DNA of 43,578 nucleotides from Bacteroidota bacterium (GTDB lineage: Bacteria > Bacteroidota > Bacteroidia > Chitinophagales > Saprospiraceae): the NCBI GenBank assembly GCA_017857395.1, contig JAFMDF010000044.1, positions 1-43,578 of the forward strand. The letters run 5' to 3'. Position 1 is the first letter of the stretch, and each line of letters starts with the position of its first letter. A model generated the notes under the pieces. It saw only the letters and a program-made list of their open reading frames with translations, ran no database searches and was not told the DNA's origin. Of this stretch, positions 42,635 through 43,578 are shown in pieces. The position numbers and the translations under genes are program-made.

Positions 42635-42667
42635 TTTTTATTAGCTTTCTCAAAGGCAGCCTCCTCT

Positions 42668-43501
42668 ATGAAATTAATTCAAAACAAAAAAGGACTAACC
42701 GAATTTCCAAACCTACCAACAGGGTTAACCGAACTCTCCTTATTCAATAATCATATCGTACACGTTCCAGCCGAATTATGGCAACAGAAAGGTTTAGAAG
42801 TGCTGAATATCTCCATGAATAAAATTGAGGTCATCTCCAACAAAATAGGTGGTTTAGTCAACTTAAAAATGATGGACCTTGGGCATAATCAAATCAGTAG
42901 CATTCCTAGTGAAATAGGGCAACTAACTTCCTTAAATTCTTATCTTTATTTGCATAATAATAAATTGACGCAGCTACCTAAATCCATTGGTCAGCTGAAA
43001 AAACTAAGGTACTTAAACCTTAGTATGAATCAATTGAAAACACTACCCGAAAGTATGGGTAACTTAAGTCAATTAGTGGAATTAAAAATGGAAGACAATC
43101 GACTTGAATATTTGCCCAATTCCTTTGAACAGCTTTTAAAGTTACAAGAATTGCACCTGCAAAATAATCGGTTGACCAACTTACCCATGGGATTGATGAA
43201 TCACCCAAAATTAAGGGTACTTAATTTAGAAAATAATCAACTAGCAACCATTCCAACAGGCATCAAAGAGCTTCGAACACTAAAATTAAGGAATAATAAC
43301 ATCCGACAGATTCCCAAAGAAATCATTAATTTGCAGCAACTTCGCAGAATAGATTTAAGAGGAAACGAGATAAAGGAATTGCCCATAGAATTTCTAGATT
43401 TACCTAATTTGGAACGCTTAGATTTGAGGTGGAATGCGCAGCTAGTACCACCTGATTGGATAGTTGAATTAATCCGCCGAGATTGTCTGGTATATTTCTA
43501 A
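42668..43501 (+). CDS. Leucine-rich repeat protein
   Basis: This is a 277-residue protein from the ATG at 42668. I prefer this to an in-frame TTG at 42587, because the extra 27 codons are encoded by intergenic repeat sequence. About eleven LRRs of 20-24 residues follow the pattern L..L.L..N.I..LP..I..L, for example LRYLNLSMNQLKTLPESMG and LQELHLQNNRLTNLPMGL. One repeat (LNSYLYLHNNKLTQLP) has an extra residue. The IP/LP wording is that of the plant-like and Ras-group LRR class. The end WNAQLVPPDWIVELIRRDC is a probable cap. There is no signal peptide, so it is cytoplasmic. LRR proteins bind other proteins; the partner is unknown. A hairpin at 43548 follows. Confidence 0.85.
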   Translation: MKLIQNKKGLTEFPNLPTGLTELSLFNNHIVHVPAELWQQKGLEVLNISMNKIEVISNKIGGLVNLKMMDLGHNQISSIPSEIGQLTSLNSYLYLHNNKLTQLPKSIGQLKKLRYLNLSMNQLKTLPESMGNLSQLVELKMEDNRLEYLPNSFEQLLKLQELHLQNNRLTNLPMGLMNHPKLRVLNLENNQLATIPTGIKELRTLKLRNNNIRQIPKEIINLQQLRRIDLRGNEIKELPIEFLDLPNLERLDLRWNAQLVPPDWIVELIRRDCLVYF

Positions 43502-43547
43502 AGCATCTTGTTATATAAATAGTTAGCTTAGGCTGTGCAAACGAGGC

Positions 43548-43569
43548 TAAAAAGTTCCCCAACTTTTTA
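43548..43569 (+). terminator. Terminator-like hairpin after the LRR gene
   Basis: TAAAAAGTT and AACTTTTTA pair perfectly around CCCC. It is short and AT-rich, so it is a weaker candidate than the other hairpins. Confidence 0.5.
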
Positions 43570-43578
43570 CAAGAAAAA

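Overview
The window is an AT-rich chromosomal segment of a member of the Bacteroidota. The evidence is the TTTG / TAnnTTTG promoter elements, a LytS-type kinase with a LytTR regulator, a DUF2911 protein, a fused ABC-2/M1 peptidase, a glycine-rich RRM protein, and many lipoprotein or secreted proteins. The dense load of intergenic fold-back repeats would suit a Saprospiria-like lineage, but that placement is inference. No rRNA, tRNA, phage, complete insertion sequence or CRISPR array was seen.

Left part (1-7150): two gene remnants (a histidine-kinase tail and the start of a nitronate monooxygenase), an SCP2-type thiolase, a lipoprotein, a frameshifted RidA-family gene, an RNase H-like gene, a carotenoid-cleavage-type dioxygenase and a FadA/FadI-like thiolase with altered motifs.

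Centre (7156-32669): five paralogous FtsX/MacB-type permeases of about 865-875 residues lie head to tail on the minus strand, with a PadR repressor gene at their upstream end. A second PadR gene and a sixth permease lie on the plus strand 4 kb further on. All six permeases start with the same small cytoplasmic 'prefix' domain. None carries an ATPase, and no ABC ATPase or membrane-fusion protein is encoded anywhere in the window. Between permeases 4 and 5 sits a small membrane-protein gene on the opposite strand, with its own promoter and a palindrome over the predicted start site. Between the two permease clusters are a CNT-type nucleoside transporter, a two-CBS-domain protein and an RRM RNA-binding protein. 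An orphan ABC-2 permease fused to an M1 metallopeptidase follows. This PadR / prefix-permease array is the most system-like feature of the window.

Right part (33060-43578): a phosphodiester glycosidase-like protein, a DUF2911/NTF2-like fusion, and a LytTR regulator and LytS-type kinase that should be adjacent but are split by a GxxExxY gene flanked by CACAGAG repeats. After these come a probable outer-membrane protein, a lipoprotein amine oxidase, a type II NADH dehydrogenase and a leucine-rich-repeat protein.

At least five families of palindromic repeats occupy the intergenic spaces: GGAGC...GACCCCGTCTGT, GTCTGGAGAC, CACAGAG, CCCAACGGAT, and AATCATGGTGATTTT. They sit at gene ends, between operon genes and, in one case, next to a truncated gene, so they have probably shaped this locus.
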